From a virus: a stretch of 31,253 bases of DNA. The position numbers and the translations under genes are program-made. Below, one piece after another: positions 24,336 to 31,016 of the stretch. Each line of letters opens with the position of its first letter. Position 1 is the stretch's first letter. Where the stretch lies: positions 1 to 31,253 of the IMG/VR virus record IMGVR_UViG_3300025671_005364, one strand, 5' to 3'. A model generated the notes under the pieces. The model saw only the letters and a list, made by a program, of their open reading frames with translations, ran no database searches and was not told where the DNA came from.

Positions 24336-24339
24336 TCCT

Positions 24340-25251
24340 TTACTCTTTTAACTTCATTTTTGACTCCAACGTAAACGGGTAATCTTCCGGGTACGTGTCC
24401 CACGCGATATTGCTTCTTTTCTTTGTCTTGATTAACATCGGTGATAAATATTTTCTCGTTATCTCGTGGTGCAATCTACCTCCGTTCTTTACTTGCCTTG
24501 TTGCTCTTATGGCACTTGGAAATTGTATAGGACAAACGAGCGCCTTGTTTAATAGTTTAACCTCGTTATATAAATCGGTTAAGCCTCCTTTTGCAGTTGC
24601 GCTTGTCGTTTGCTTCAATACCAACCCATCGCCCAAACTTCCCGTAAACAACCCCTCATTCATAACGTTGACAAACTGACTCGTATCGTCATCCGGCGCC
24701 CCTCTCTCGCCCATGTAAAGAAATCGCCTATCAATAAACGTTGTGTTCATTACCTTATGCCGTAACAATTTGTCATTGTGACCTCCAATAAAATCGCCCG
24801 TTTGACTTATACCAAACAAACCAATACGTTGACGATTCATAAACTCCTTAACGCCATTAAATGTTGACTCAATGTCATAATAATTAGCGACCCGGTGATA
24901 CTTACCCCTACGCTTTATCTCATACCCGTTTGTATCGTCGTCCTGCATCACAAAAAACTCAATACCCAACCTCTCCGCAACGTCATAAAACAAATTTCTC
25001 ATTTGACCCGCTGATCTTCGCGATTCACTTGGTCGGTGAACGTAGTCAAACCTCCTTCGTGACTCCTCTAAACTCAACACATGCAAATTCGCACCCACCT
25101 TGTCCGTCAATTTTTTGTACTCGTCATAATCTTCCGCTTGGTCATCAATTACCACGTGCAAATTCTGCACCATCCACCCAATTTTGACAAAATATTTTAG
25201 CGTTTTGCAATTGTCCGCTCTCTTGTATGACGGAATAAAAATATCAATCAT
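24340..25251 (-). CDS. TAGT-like GT-A glycosyltransferase (possible DNA-base glycosyltransferase)
   Basis: The start is the ATG at 25251, overlapping the ParB stop by 8 bases, giving 303 residues. MIDIFIPSYKRADNCKTLKYF at the start, RRSAGQMRNLFYDVAERLG and the metal-binding QDDDTNGYEIKRRG (about 103-116) fit the TET-associated glycosyltransferase group described in phages (DNA hypermodification). The DDD motif is intact. These enzymes transfer sugars to hydroxymethylated bases; no TET/JBP or dCMP hydroxymethylase was found, so its acceptor here is uncertain. It precedes terS by 4 bases. Confidence 0.62.
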   Translation of the reverse strand: MIDIFIPSYKRADNCKTLKYFVKIGWMVQNLHVVIDDQAEDYDEYKKLTDKVGANLHVLSLEESRRRFDYVHRPSESRRSAGQMRNLFYDVAERLGIEFFVMQDDDTNGYEIKRRGKYHRVANYYDIESTFNGVKEFMNRQRIGLFGISQTGDFIGGHNDKLLRHKVMNTTFIDRRFLYMGERGAPDDDTSQFVNVMNEGLFTGSLGDGLVLKQTTSATAKGGLTDLYNEVKLLNKALVCPIQFPSAIRATRQVKNGGRLHHEITRKYLSPMLIKTKKRSNIAWDTYPEDYPFTLESKMKLKE

Positions 25252-25975
25252 TGCTCCAATCTTCAATATATTCGTGTGCCCTTAAAATGTCATCATCGAT
25301 AAAACCCTGCAACCCACTATCGCTTAAAACCAACCGCAACCGCTCCATTACTTTTTGCTCCTCATCATCGGCATTAAAAAAGTAATAATTCGCCACCTGC
25401 TCAAAATTGATTCTGATAAACCGGTACGCAAACCACTTTAAAACCTCCTTTTGCTCGTCGCTCAACGGACTTTCTTCTATCGCCTTAACCTTTGCATGAA
25501 ACTTGGTAAAATCAACGCATTCCGATAACGTAACGTTTGGCTCTTCTTTCGGTTGATAATAAACGTCCTGAAATTCGAGTTTACTCAATTTTTCCGTTTC
25601 CGTTTCCGTTTCCACCGGAACGTCCAATCCCCATTCATCGAGTAAATCCGTATCCCATTCACTGGCTAATAACTCCCAATCCCATTCGCCTCCTGATACG
25701 TTATCCTTTATGATGAACTCGCGTTGCTGCTCTTCGGTTAAGTTGTCCGCGTGAATGATCGGTACTTCTTTGAGCCCAGCCTCCTTGCAGGCCTTTAGTC
25801 GCATATTACCTCCCAGTACGATCATATCCTGATTCACCACTATTGGCCGTATCTCCAGCATCTCTGGAAAGTCCTTGATGCTCTGTACCAACTTTCTGAA
25901 CTTGTCATCCTTGATTACTCGCGGGTTGTTCGGGTTGGCCTTTACCGTGCTGATGCTTACCTTTTCAATCTTCAT
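25244..25975 (-). CDS. ParB/Srx-fold protein
   Basis: A protein of 243 residues. Residues 1-100 are the ParB N-terminal fold: VKANPNNPRVIKDDKFRKLVQSIKDF and IVLGGNMRLKACKEAGLKEVP (the GGNMR at 55-59 is the nucleotide-binding motif). Residues 100-240 are acidic and unrecognised. In phages such proteins sit in packaging or DNA-modification clusters, here next to the TAGT-like gene. Neither partition genes (ParA) nor parS are seen, so plasmid-type partition is unlikely. Confidence 0.85.
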   Translation of the reverse strand: MKIEKVSISTVKANPNNPRVIKDDKFRKLVQSIKDFPEMLEIRPIVVNQDMIVLGGNMRLKACKEAGLKEVPIIHADNLTEEQQREFIIKDNVSGGEWDWELLASEWDTDLLDEWGLDVPVETETETEKLSKLEFQDVYYQPKEEPNVTLSECVDFTKFHAKVKAIEESPLSDEQKEVLKWFAYRFIRINFEQVANYYFFNADDEEQKVMERLRLVLSDSGLQGFIDDDILRAHEYIEDWSND

Positions 25976-26156
25976 AACTATCTCTGATATCTTTTAATGC
26001 TTGTAATTCGGCCTCCTTATCGAAGTCGTGCTCTGCATTCCTTATCCTGATGTAAACATCTCCTCCGTTGCCTATGGTTAAGGTGAGGGTGAAGTCCTTC
26101 CATCGGTAAATGCACTTGTCGTCTGCGATGGTTAATTTGCGGCCGGTTACCTTCAT
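25965..26156 (-). CDS. Hypothetical protein, 63 aa
   Basis: A protein of 63 residues, KCIYRWKDFTLTLTIGNGGDVYIRIRNAEHDFDKEAELQAL, a small beta unit followed by a charged helix. No family is recognised. Its ends overlap the ParB gene (11 bases) and the MazG-like gene (ATGA), so it belongs to that operon. Confidence 0.65.
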   Translation of the reverse strand: MKVTGRKLTIADDKCIYRWKDFTLTLTIGNGGDVYIRIRNAEHDFDKEAELQALKDIRDSYED

Positions 26157-26335
26157 AACAACTGCTTTAATTTCTCAAGATACACAACAAAGTCCATCGC
26201 CTCTTCTTGAGCGTGTTGCACCCATTCTTTCACGCTTAGGTCGTTTCGCTCCATTGTGGTTCCGTACTTCCTTTGGCCTCTATCGCTGCGCTCCTGGAAT
26301 TGGTCTTTAATGCTTTGGATTATTTGGTCATTCAT
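26153..26335 (-). CDS. Minimal MazG-like nucleotide pyrophosphohydrolase
   Basis: A protein of 60 residues. RSDRGQRKYGTTMERNDLSVKEWVQHAQEEAMDFVVYLEKL is the pattern of short phage MazG-like proteins, with the metal-binding E-E-x-x-D in QEEAMDF. Full MazG domains are 90-100 residues, so this is a reduced version, perhaps active as an oligomer or not a catalyst. Role may be nucleotide-pool cleaning or lowering ppGpp signals; that is inference. Confidence 0.65.
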   Translation of the reverse strand: MNDQIIQSIKDQFQERSDRGQRKYGTTMERNDLSVKEWVQHAQEEAMDFVVYLEKLKQLL

Positions 26336-26792
26336 CGATGCTCGATAGTTTACGTTCGCACCATCTTAGCATTGGATCGCCTCCCCAAGCTGCATACATT
26401 ACTGAACCGCATACCTCTTTACCATCTTCGTCGGTAAGGCTTCCCGTATCGTAAACCGATGCTCTGCTCAAAAAGGAATAGGTCCTCTTAATGGTTCGGA
26501 CTGATAATGGTTCACGGTTTGCCAACTGCCGTGCTCGTGCCCATCCAACCGCAGTTCCGCAGTTGCTTCCGTTCTTCTCTCGGTGCTTGATGGCCTTCTT
26601 TGCTTCGTCTGATGCGCTTTTAGGATAGTCCGCGTAGGTTTCCTCTTTCTCCGTAATTTCTTTCCATTGAGCGTAGCAAACCGCTAACCGTTTGGTTCCT
26701 ATTGGATATTCCTCCTCCATCAATGGTTCGGTGTAGCATCGAATGATGAAGTCGTATTCGCTTTCTTCTGGTCCGGGTTTAGGAATTGGCAT
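26328..26792 (-). CDS. Conserved phage protein with head-protein-associated domain
   Basis: A protein of 154 residues. The first 50 (MPIPKPGPEESEYDFIIRCY, KRLAVCYAQW) and a second part (SASDEAKKAIKHREKNGSNCGTAVGWARARQLANREPLS, then AAWGGDPMLRWCERKL) resemble a domain I know from phages, often at the end of prohead protease or other head-cluster proteins. Here it stands alone and upstream of ParB. Function unknown; possibly a head-assembly or DNA-binding accessory. Confidence 0.65.
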   Translation of the reverse strand: MPIPKPGPEESEYDFIIRCYTEPLMEEEYPIGTKRLAVCYAQWKEITEKEETYADYPKSASDEAKKAIKHREKNGSNCGTAVGWARARQLANREPLSVRTIKRTYSFLSRASVYDTGSLTDEDGKEVCGSVMYAAWGGDPMLRWCERKLSSIDE

Positions 26793-27015
26793 CTTCGTTG
26801 TTTTTTATGTTGTAGTATAAACCCAACCCTGCGATTACTGCTACCACGATTGAGCAGATTTGCGCTAAGGTGAGTAAAGTGGCCGTTAAAAACCCAACTC
26901 CGTTATCGGTTACTACCCATATCAATAGGAATAAACCTACTCCAAACATACTAAGGAATGCAAGGAATATACGTACTAACTTCTCGGTGTGATCGTCTTG
27001 TTCTTCGTATTTCAT
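26779..27015 (-). CDS. Small membrane protein with two helices
   Basis: A protein of 78 residues with two membrane segments (about 14-35, LVRIFLAFLSMFGVGLFLLIWV, and 43-66, LTATLLTLAQICSIVVAVIAGLGL) and polar ends. Topology alone could suit a holin, but it is far from the lysis genes and within an early-type operon, so I leave the role open. A superinfection or membrane function is possible. It overlaps the next gene by 14 bases. Confidence 0.6.
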   Translation of the reverse strand: MKYEEQDDHTEKLVRIFLAFLSMFGVGLFLLIWVVTDNGVGFLTATLLTLAQICSIVVAVIAGLGLYYNIKNNEDANS

Positions 27016-27049
27016 AATCTAAATTTAGTGAATTGTTTTAATATATTAG

Positions 27050-27592
27050 TCAAATATCGGACTTTTTTTGCATTGCGTTACCCAGCCTTCGGTACTTGGC
27101 TTTCATCTCTTTGAGTTCATCGATGGAATACTTCTTTATTTTCCCTCTCCTGGACTTTAACTGCTCGAACTTCTTATCCCCTATGCGAAGTGGTAAACGC
27201 TCTGTGTACTCGATTAAATTGCCGTGTAGGTGCTGATTGCAAGCCACGCATTGTCCGTGTACGTTATCCGCATCGAATCTTAACTCTGGAGTGCTACCTA
27301 CTGAATAATAATGCCCTGCATCGTATTTGCCCACTAATGGCTTGCCACAACTGATGCAAGGCTTATTCTTATCGCGTAGCCTGATGTAACGATTGAACTG
27401 CGTTTGTACCTCCTTCAGCCAATCGGACTGCGTTTTAAGTGCATCTCTGCGTTCCTTCTTCTCCTTATTCCACCGCTTCTTCTCTTGTTGCTTAGTGTAG
27501 GCCATCGCGCAGATCGGACTGCATACCATTTGCGTTGTGGTGTACTTCGGAGTGAAGGTGTTCTTGCAGATCTTACACTTCTTTGGCTTCAT
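27050..27592 (-). CDS. ninG: NinG-like recombination protein
   Basis: A protein of 180 residues. An N-terminal zinc finger (CKIC at 6-9, C24, C28), a basic coiled region, and a second finger (CISC at 79-82, C115, C118, H121) with DAGHYYSVGSTPELRFDADNVHGQC are characteristic of lambda NinG/Rap, a Holliday-junction endonuclease that boosts recombination. It overlaps the cytosine methyltransferase by 20 bases. It complements the ERF and exonuclease genes located elsewhere. Confidence 0.85.
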   Translation of the reverse strand: MKPKKCKICKNTFTPKYTTTQMVCSPICAMAYTKQQEKKRWNKEKKERRDALKTQSDWLKEVQTQFNRYIRLRDKNKPCISCGKPLVGKYDAGHYYSVGSTPELRFDADNVHGQCVACNQHLHGNLIEYTERLPLRIGDKKFEQLKSRRGKIKKYSIDELKEMKAKYRRLGNAMQKKSDI

Positions 27593-28418
27593 ATTGGTTT
27601 ATTGCTTTGAATATCTGTAACGCTACTTGTGGTACTATTGCGTTTCCTCCTGCTTGAAGTCTTTGTCTTTTGAACTCCACCCTGGAGGAAAGCCCATCAA
27701 CCAATCTATCCAATCTGGGTTCGGTGTCCCACCAAGTTGATCTGGCAAGGTTGGTGTTAAATCCCCTTTCGATCGCTCTCGCCATTTTTTTGAGCTCATC
27801 CCTTTCCAATCCCTGCTCGTTGGTGTGCGATACAATAATTGTTCTGGTCCTTCTGTGAGGCGCTCCAATTCTGGAAGCTGGTACATTGAACCACAATGAA
27901 TCATACCCGATTTTGGTAAGTCCTGCAAGGACTGTTGATAATCCTCGAACATTGAGATTTGTACTGTTTTCCACGACAACCCATCTTGGTCTAAGAAGGC
28001 ATAACACCCTTTCGAACTCGTACCACAATCCTGATTCAGTTCCATCTTGTATTCCTTTTGGTTTTTCTATTGCGTTCTTTGCATTCGTTATATCTACACA
28101 CGGGAATCCGCCCGTAATAATATCTACCTCGCCAATTTCATCATCCCATTGGCTGCAATCTATGCATTCACAATCGGCAAAGTCCTGGTTATGTCGATCG
28201 CACCACAATACCTCTCTATCGCCGTAGATGTCATCGTATTCATCGCTAAAACGATAAATATCTTTTACATCATTTATAGAAATCGCTTTTGGAAATCTTT
28301 TTTTCAAAACTTCCCTTTGGTATTCTTCCTTTTCACAATGGAATATGTTTTCCCACCCCATCCATTCTGCTGCAAGGTCGAACCCTCCGATTCCTGAAAA
28401 TAAGCTCCCGTGCCTCAT
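27573..28418 (-). CDS. DNA C5-cytosine methyltransferase
   Basis: A protein of 281 residues. Motif I FSGIGGFDLAAEWMGW (7-22), motif IV GGFPC with catalytic Cys107, motif VI VVVENS (148-152; the usual ENV is ENS), motif VIII GAPHRRTR and motif X GGNAIVPQVA are present. An inserted CDRHNQDFADCECIDC (73-88) could bind zinc. The target-recognition region is short. It may protect phage DNA from restriction. From 27635 to 28045 a +1-frame ORF is also open and conserved-looking. Starts ATGA-coupled with the 62-aa gene. Confidence 0.9.
   Translation of the reverse strand: MRHGSLFSGIGGFDLAAEWMGWENIFHCEKEEYQREVLKKRFPKAISINDVKDIYRFSDEYDDIYGDREVLWCDRHNQDFADCECIDCSQWDDEIGEVDIITGGFPCVDITNAKNAIEKPKGIQDGTESGLWYEFERVLCLLRPRWVVVENSTNLNVRGLSTVLAGLTKIGYDSLWFNVPASRIGAPHRRTRTIIVSHTNEQGLERDELKKMARAIERGFNTNLARSTWWDTEPRLDRLVDGLSSRVEFKRQRLQAGGNAIVPQVALQIFKAINQYEAKEV
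27635..28045 (-). CDS. Overlapping +1-frame protein nested in the cytosine methyltransferase gene
   Basis: An ATG at 28045 opens a 136-residue frame in the +1 phase, wholly inside the methyltransferase gene. It does not look random: SWKTVQ (24-29), LPKSGMIHCGSMYQLPELE (43-61), RTPTSRDWKG (73-82) and NPDWIDWLMGFPPGW (109-123) match a pattern I know from phage proteins usually encoded beside cytosine methyltransferases. The other frame over the same bases gives canonical methyltransferase motifs. Either both frames are translated, or the family in databases partly consists of shadow frames. Function unknown. Confidence 0.5.
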   Translation of the reverse strand: MELNQDCGTSSKGCYAFLDQDGLSWKTVQISMFEDYQQSLQDLPKSGMIHCGSMYQLPELERLTEGPEQLLYRTPTSRDWKGMSSKKWRERSKGDLTPTLPDQLGGTPNPDWIDWLMGFPPGWSSKDKDFKQEETQ

Positions 28419-28603
28419 AACACTTCTACCATCTTGAGGAATCCGTTATCAACTGGTACTATCTTTGTTTCTCTCAATCGCTTGGCCAATTGTTGGTAGT
28501 TGTATTCGCTCGTTTCCGCCATCGCGCTCTTTACGGTCTTGTAAACCTTGATGTTGTTCACGCTCTCAAAATAAACTACTACCGGCCTCTCTTTATATTT
28601 CAT
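28415..28603 (-). CDS. Hypothetical protein, 62 aa
   Basis: A protein of 62 residues, a beta-type start (RPVVVYFESVNNIKVYKTVKSAMAET) and helical end (YQQLAKRLRETKI). The pattern of a sequence-derived name followed by a small helix-turn unit is seen in short phage regulators, but I cannot place it. It is coupled by ATGA to the cytosine methyltransferase. Confidence 0.65.
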   Translation of the reverse strand: MKYKERPVVVYFESVNNIKVYKTVKSAMAETSEYNYQQLAKRLRETKIVPVDNGFLKMVEVL

Positions 28604-28617
28604 CTGTTGTAAGTTAA

Positions 28618-28764
28618 TTATAATTCCTCTGCTATTTTCTGAAGTGCTTTCCTGATCGTATCGCTCATGGTTTTTGCATTTAGCTTCTCTTGAGCCCTTT
28701 CAATGTTTTTAATATCTGAATCATTGGCTCGGAATCGCAATGTAGTATCTAACCTTCTTTTCAT
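28618..28764 (-). CDS. Ribbon-helix-helix regulator, 48 aa
   Basis: A small gene from ATG 28764: MKRRLDTTLRFRANDSDIKN, then helices RAQEKLNAKTMSDTIRKALQKI, 48 residues in total. A basic first strand (LDTTLRFR) and two helices with the S-D-T-I-R-K-A pattern are the MetJ/Arc (RHH) fold, which binds DNA as dimers. It is the only recognisable candidate transcription regulator in this genome. The TTAG-N23-TACATTCG element ends exactly at its ATG, hinting at self-regulation. Confidence 0.75.
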   Translation of the reverse strand: MKRRLDTTLRFRANDSDIKNIERAQEKLNAKTMSDTIRKALQKIAEEL

Positions 28765-28801
28765 CGAATGTAAGTGTTTCTGTTTTTAGTCTGTTCTAAT
28801 T
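28765..28801 (-). promoter_or_regulatory. TTAGAACA-N19-TACATTCG element before the RHH gene
   Basis: On the minus strand AATTAGAACA (28801-28792) and TACATTCG (28772-28765) have the same 23-base TTAG-to-box spacing as the elements at 13372-13336 and 18077-18041. The second box touches the RHH start codon. If it is a promoter, transcripts would start inside the RHH gene, so an operator role is equally possible. Confidence 0.45.
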
Positions 28802-29162
28802 AAAATGGGAATGAATCGTCGATATCTTCTTGAGCGTGTGCAGCTACCTTCGCTTGGCTCTGAACCACTCGCTTAACATCTCGTGCGATGATGTTGGTGT
28901 ACCTGGTACCGTCTTTCTCGGAGTAACTCAACTCGCCTTCAATATACACCATATCGCCCTTCGCGAATCCTGATGCTTTCTTAGCAGCGTAGCCGAAGGT
29001 GGTGATGTTATGCCATTGGGTGTCCTCTTTCCAGTTCCCTTCTTTGTCTTTGTAGTTTCGGGTGGTGGCAAGTGAGAACGTTGCCATTGTGATTTCACCG
29101 TTGCGTTCGGTGGTTCTTGGTTCTTGGCCGATGCGACCTAAAATAATGCTCTTGTTGATCAT
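28800..29162 (-). CDS. ssb: Single-stranded DNA-binding protein
   Basis: A protein of 120 residues with an OB-fold (NKSIILGRIGQEPRTTERNGEITMATFSLATTRNYKD; WHNITTFGYAAKKA; GDMVYIEGELSYSEKDGTRY) and the acidic, phenylalanine-ended tail DDSFPF that recruits partner proteins. It protects single strands in replication and ERF-mediated recombination. Shorter than cellular SSB because the linker is reduced. The 140 bp upstream carry no other gene. Confidence 0.93.
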   Translation of the reverse strand: MINKSIILGRIGQEPRTTERNGEITMATFSLATTRNYKDKEGNWKEDTQWHNITTFGYAAKKASGFAKGDMVYIEGELSYSEKDGTRYTNIIARDVKRVVQSQAKVAAHAQEDIDDSFPF

Positions 29163-29302
29163 TGTGTTTAATTAAAGGGTTAAATTGTTATTCGTTGTGA
29201 TGTGCAGAAAGTGCACTAACCACTATTTTCGCTTTTAATGGTGTGTAGTTCCATCACTCTTTGGTGTTAAAGGTTTCGTTGTATAAGGAGTTGTGCATAA
29301 TA
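29163..29302. other. Non-coding gap between methyltransferase and ssb
   Basis: This 140-bp stretch is the largest gap without a supported gene except for the terminator/promoter region near 4.2-4.35 kb. Only two tiny frames of 12-14 codons are seen. It contains the 15-bp inverted repeat GTGCA-GAAAG-TGCAC (29202-29216), a possible operator or hairpin 40 bases before the ssb start. No TAnnTTTG box was found. Confidence 0.5.
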
Positions 29303-30070
29303 CTACATCAGTCTTTCATTAGCGATATCGCAGTATTCTTTACTTATCTCACTTCCTATAAAATTTCTATTGTTAGCCTTAGCCATTTTCGCAGTAGTTC
29401 CACTTCCCATAAAGCAATCATAAACTAAATCGCCTTCATTGCTCCAACTTATGATATGGTCATTTGCTAATTGTTCGGGAAATATCGCACTATGTCCATA
29501 AGCTATTTTGTCAGTAGTAGATTTCATATAACCTACTTTGTAAGTCCATATATTAGTCCTTCTTCCGTACTCATTTATTACAACATCTTTTCTTTTGCTT
29601 GTAGTTCCATCTGCGTTCCTTACTGTTTTACTACTTGTTTTTTTACCCGCTTGTTTATTTTTTCTGTCGCAAATTAGGTTATACGCTTTAGGTTTACCAT
29701 TGCTAAATACAAACATATACTCCATACAGCTCCAGTATCTATTTGGAGAGGGTTTTTGAAATGAATCTTTATAGTATATCATAGTATCGTGAAGATTAAA
29801 CCCACACTCTTTAAAATATAGGGCTTGTCTAAAACTTGTGCCAGTCTCGCTGCCTTTTATAGTAGCATCACCCACTACCCATACCACAACTCCACCTTCT
29901 TTAGTTACTCGGTAGAGTTCTTTGGCTATACTTTCAAAATCAAAACTATACCCATTGTACGTTCTCAAATTATCATAAGGTGGTGATGTTACAACTAAAT
30001 CAACAAAGTTATCAGGCATTTTAGCCATTGTGTCAAGGCAACTTTCGTTATATATTTTATTTAGTTCCAT
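29303..30070 (-). CDS. DNA N4-cytosine/N6-adenine methyltransferase
   Basis: The start is the ATG at 30070 (MELNKIYNESCLDTM), giving 255 residues; the TTG three bases upstream is not needed. TSPPY (28-32) is the catalytic motif IV and FMGSGTT (about 220-226) the AdoMet-binding motif I, in the order motif IV then I (beta-type). A Lys-rich insert (RKNKQAGKKTSSKTVRN) lies between. A sampled line (29521-29580) has 17 of 60 G+C, against 30 of 60 in ssb, so the gene is probably acquired. Target sequence unknown. Confidence 0.9.
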   Translation of the reverse strand: MELNKIYNESCLDTMAKMPDNFVDLVVTSPPYDNLRTYNGYSFDFESIAKELYRVTKEGGVVVWVVGDATIKGSETGTSFRQALYFKECGFNLHDTMIYYKDSFQKPSPNRYWSCMEYMFVFSNGKPKAYNLICDRKNKQAGKKTSSKTVRNADGTTSKRKDVVINEYGRRTNIWTYKVGYMKSTTDKIAYGHSAIFPEQLANDHIISWSNEGDLVYDCFMGSGTTAKMAKANNRNFIGSEISKEYCDIANERLM

Positions 30071-30091
30071 CAATCTTTTGTGTTATAAATT

Positions 30092-30109
30092 GTCAAGGCA
30101 TACCCTGAC
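30092..30109 (-). other. Hairpin between NinB-like gene and methyltransferase
   Basis: In minus-strand RNA GUCAGGG-UAUG-CCUUGAC forms a 7-bp stem with one G-U pair and a 4-base loop. It is followed by AAUUUAU rather than a U run, so it is a weak terminator at best, or an mRNA-processing or stability structure ahead of the acquired methyltransferase gene. A second inverted repeat, GTAAGG-TTATAT-CCTTAC, covers 30125-30142 at the end of the upstream gene. Confidence 0.4.
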
Positions 30110-30138
30110 GTTACTGCAATTATTGTAAGGTTATATCC

Positions 30139-30585
30139 TTACTCTATACTTTCCACTTGGTTTGGATCGGGAATCGCGATATTGAATACCTCCGATGCAA
30201 ACATCTGCGCCTCGTTTACCAACTCCATAAATTCCGAAGTGCTCAAGTCCGAAGTTCCCCTCTTCTCCTGGAATACCTCACCCTCCAAAACGCTCTCCTG
30301 CAAGATTACCGAATATCCATATTTTTGGATAATTAGATCGGTGATTAGCTGATGCGTTTGTTCTTTGTTTCGCGCCATTCCAGCCTCTCTGAAGCAGTCT
30401 TGGAAGATTGGTACTATAACTCCCCACCAATAGGCATTCTGCTCGTTAGATCGCTTCTTACGCCATCTCTCGATGGTGATGCTTACCTCTCGGCCTTCGT
30501 GTTGTCTTAATGCTGCCTCGAGTAGCGGCCTATTCTTGCGAACCTGACCGCCCTCGATTGAGCACTTTATCTCTATCTTTCTCAC
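30139..30585 (-). CDS. NinB-like recombination accessory protein
   Basis: A protein of 148 residues starting with GTG (30585), coupled by GTGA to the preceding gene. The strand-helix part ITIERWRKKRSNEQNAYWWGVIVPIFQDCFREAG and C-terminal TSDLSTSEFMELVNEAQMFASEVFNIAIPDPNQ agree with the NinB (lambda Orf)-like group, which assists annealing-type recombination by loading onto SSB-coated DNA. Agreement is by pattern, not alignment. It fits with ERF, SSB and NinG in the same genome. Confidence 0.62.
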   Translation of the reverse strand: MRKIEIKCSIEGGQVRKNRPLLEAALRQHEGREVSITIERWRKKRSNEQNAYWWGVIVPIFQDCFREAGMARNKEQTHQLITDLIIQKYGYSVILQESVLEGEVFQEKRGTSDLSTSEFMELVNEAQMFASEVFNIAIPDPNQVESIE

Positions 30586-31016
30586 AATCCCCCGTGAATG
30601 TATTCAAAGCTATCGTCGTAGGGTGAACCGTTCTTCATGTAACGGTCTGATGCGATATCTAAGATGTCCTGCACCTCGTCGCTGATATTTACCTTGTAAA
30701 CTAACCCGGTGTTGTCGTTCTCGATGTACGCGTAGTGGTTAAGGTTATCCAAGTGAATCTCCTTTGTCTTGTGGTTATTGCGATCGTCTTGGAAAACTTT
30801 GTAAGATACCTCTGCAAAGTACATTATCTCATCACGGTACTTTACATCCACCTCCAAACGTTCGTGGTCTGTATCGCAATCTTGATACGTGTCGAATGCG
30901 TAGCTGAAGTTCTCCTCTAAGTTGTTGAGGAATATCTGAATGTAGTCCTTGTGGCCGAAGATATCAATCGCGGCTCTCCATTGGTCTAAGCTAATTTCTA
31001 TATCTGCAACTCTCAT
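30582..31016 (-). CDS. Hypothetical acidic protein, 144 aa
   Basis: A protein of 144 residues, rich in Asp, Glu, Asn and Tyr, with no recognised domain. It ends DSFEYIHGGL. Overlaps: ATGA with the junction-spanning gene (31013-31016), GTGA with the NinB-like gene. It belongs to the early operon. Some phage anti-host proteins are similarly small and acidic, but there is no direct evidence for that here. Confidence 0.65.
   Translation of the reverse strand: MRVADIEISLDQWRAAIDIFGHKDYIQIFLNNLEENFSYAFDTYQDCDTDHERLEVDVKYRDEIMYFAEVSYKVFQDDRNNHKTKEIHLDNLNHYAYIENDNTGLVYKVNISDEVQDILDIASDRYMKNGSPYDDSFEYIHGGL

Noticed and set aside
25244-25975. Plasmid-type partition system
   Set aside because: No ParA ATPase and no parS-like repeats; ParB-fold proteins are common in lytic phages.
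28047-28397. Plus-strand open frame of 116 codons opposite the cytosine methyltransferase gene
   Set aside because: Phe/Ile-rich antisense of a gene with clear motifs; no plus-strand promoter or recognised motif, and no other plus-strand gene exists in this genome.
29163-29302. Two mini-genes of 12-14 codons before ssb
   Set aside because: Too short, no recognisable content and no conserved spacing; treated as non-coding.
30125-30142. Inverted repeat GTAAGG-TTATAT-CCTTAC as a terminator
   Set aside because: Stem of 6 bp overlapping the stop codon with no U run after it; noted only as a possible structure.
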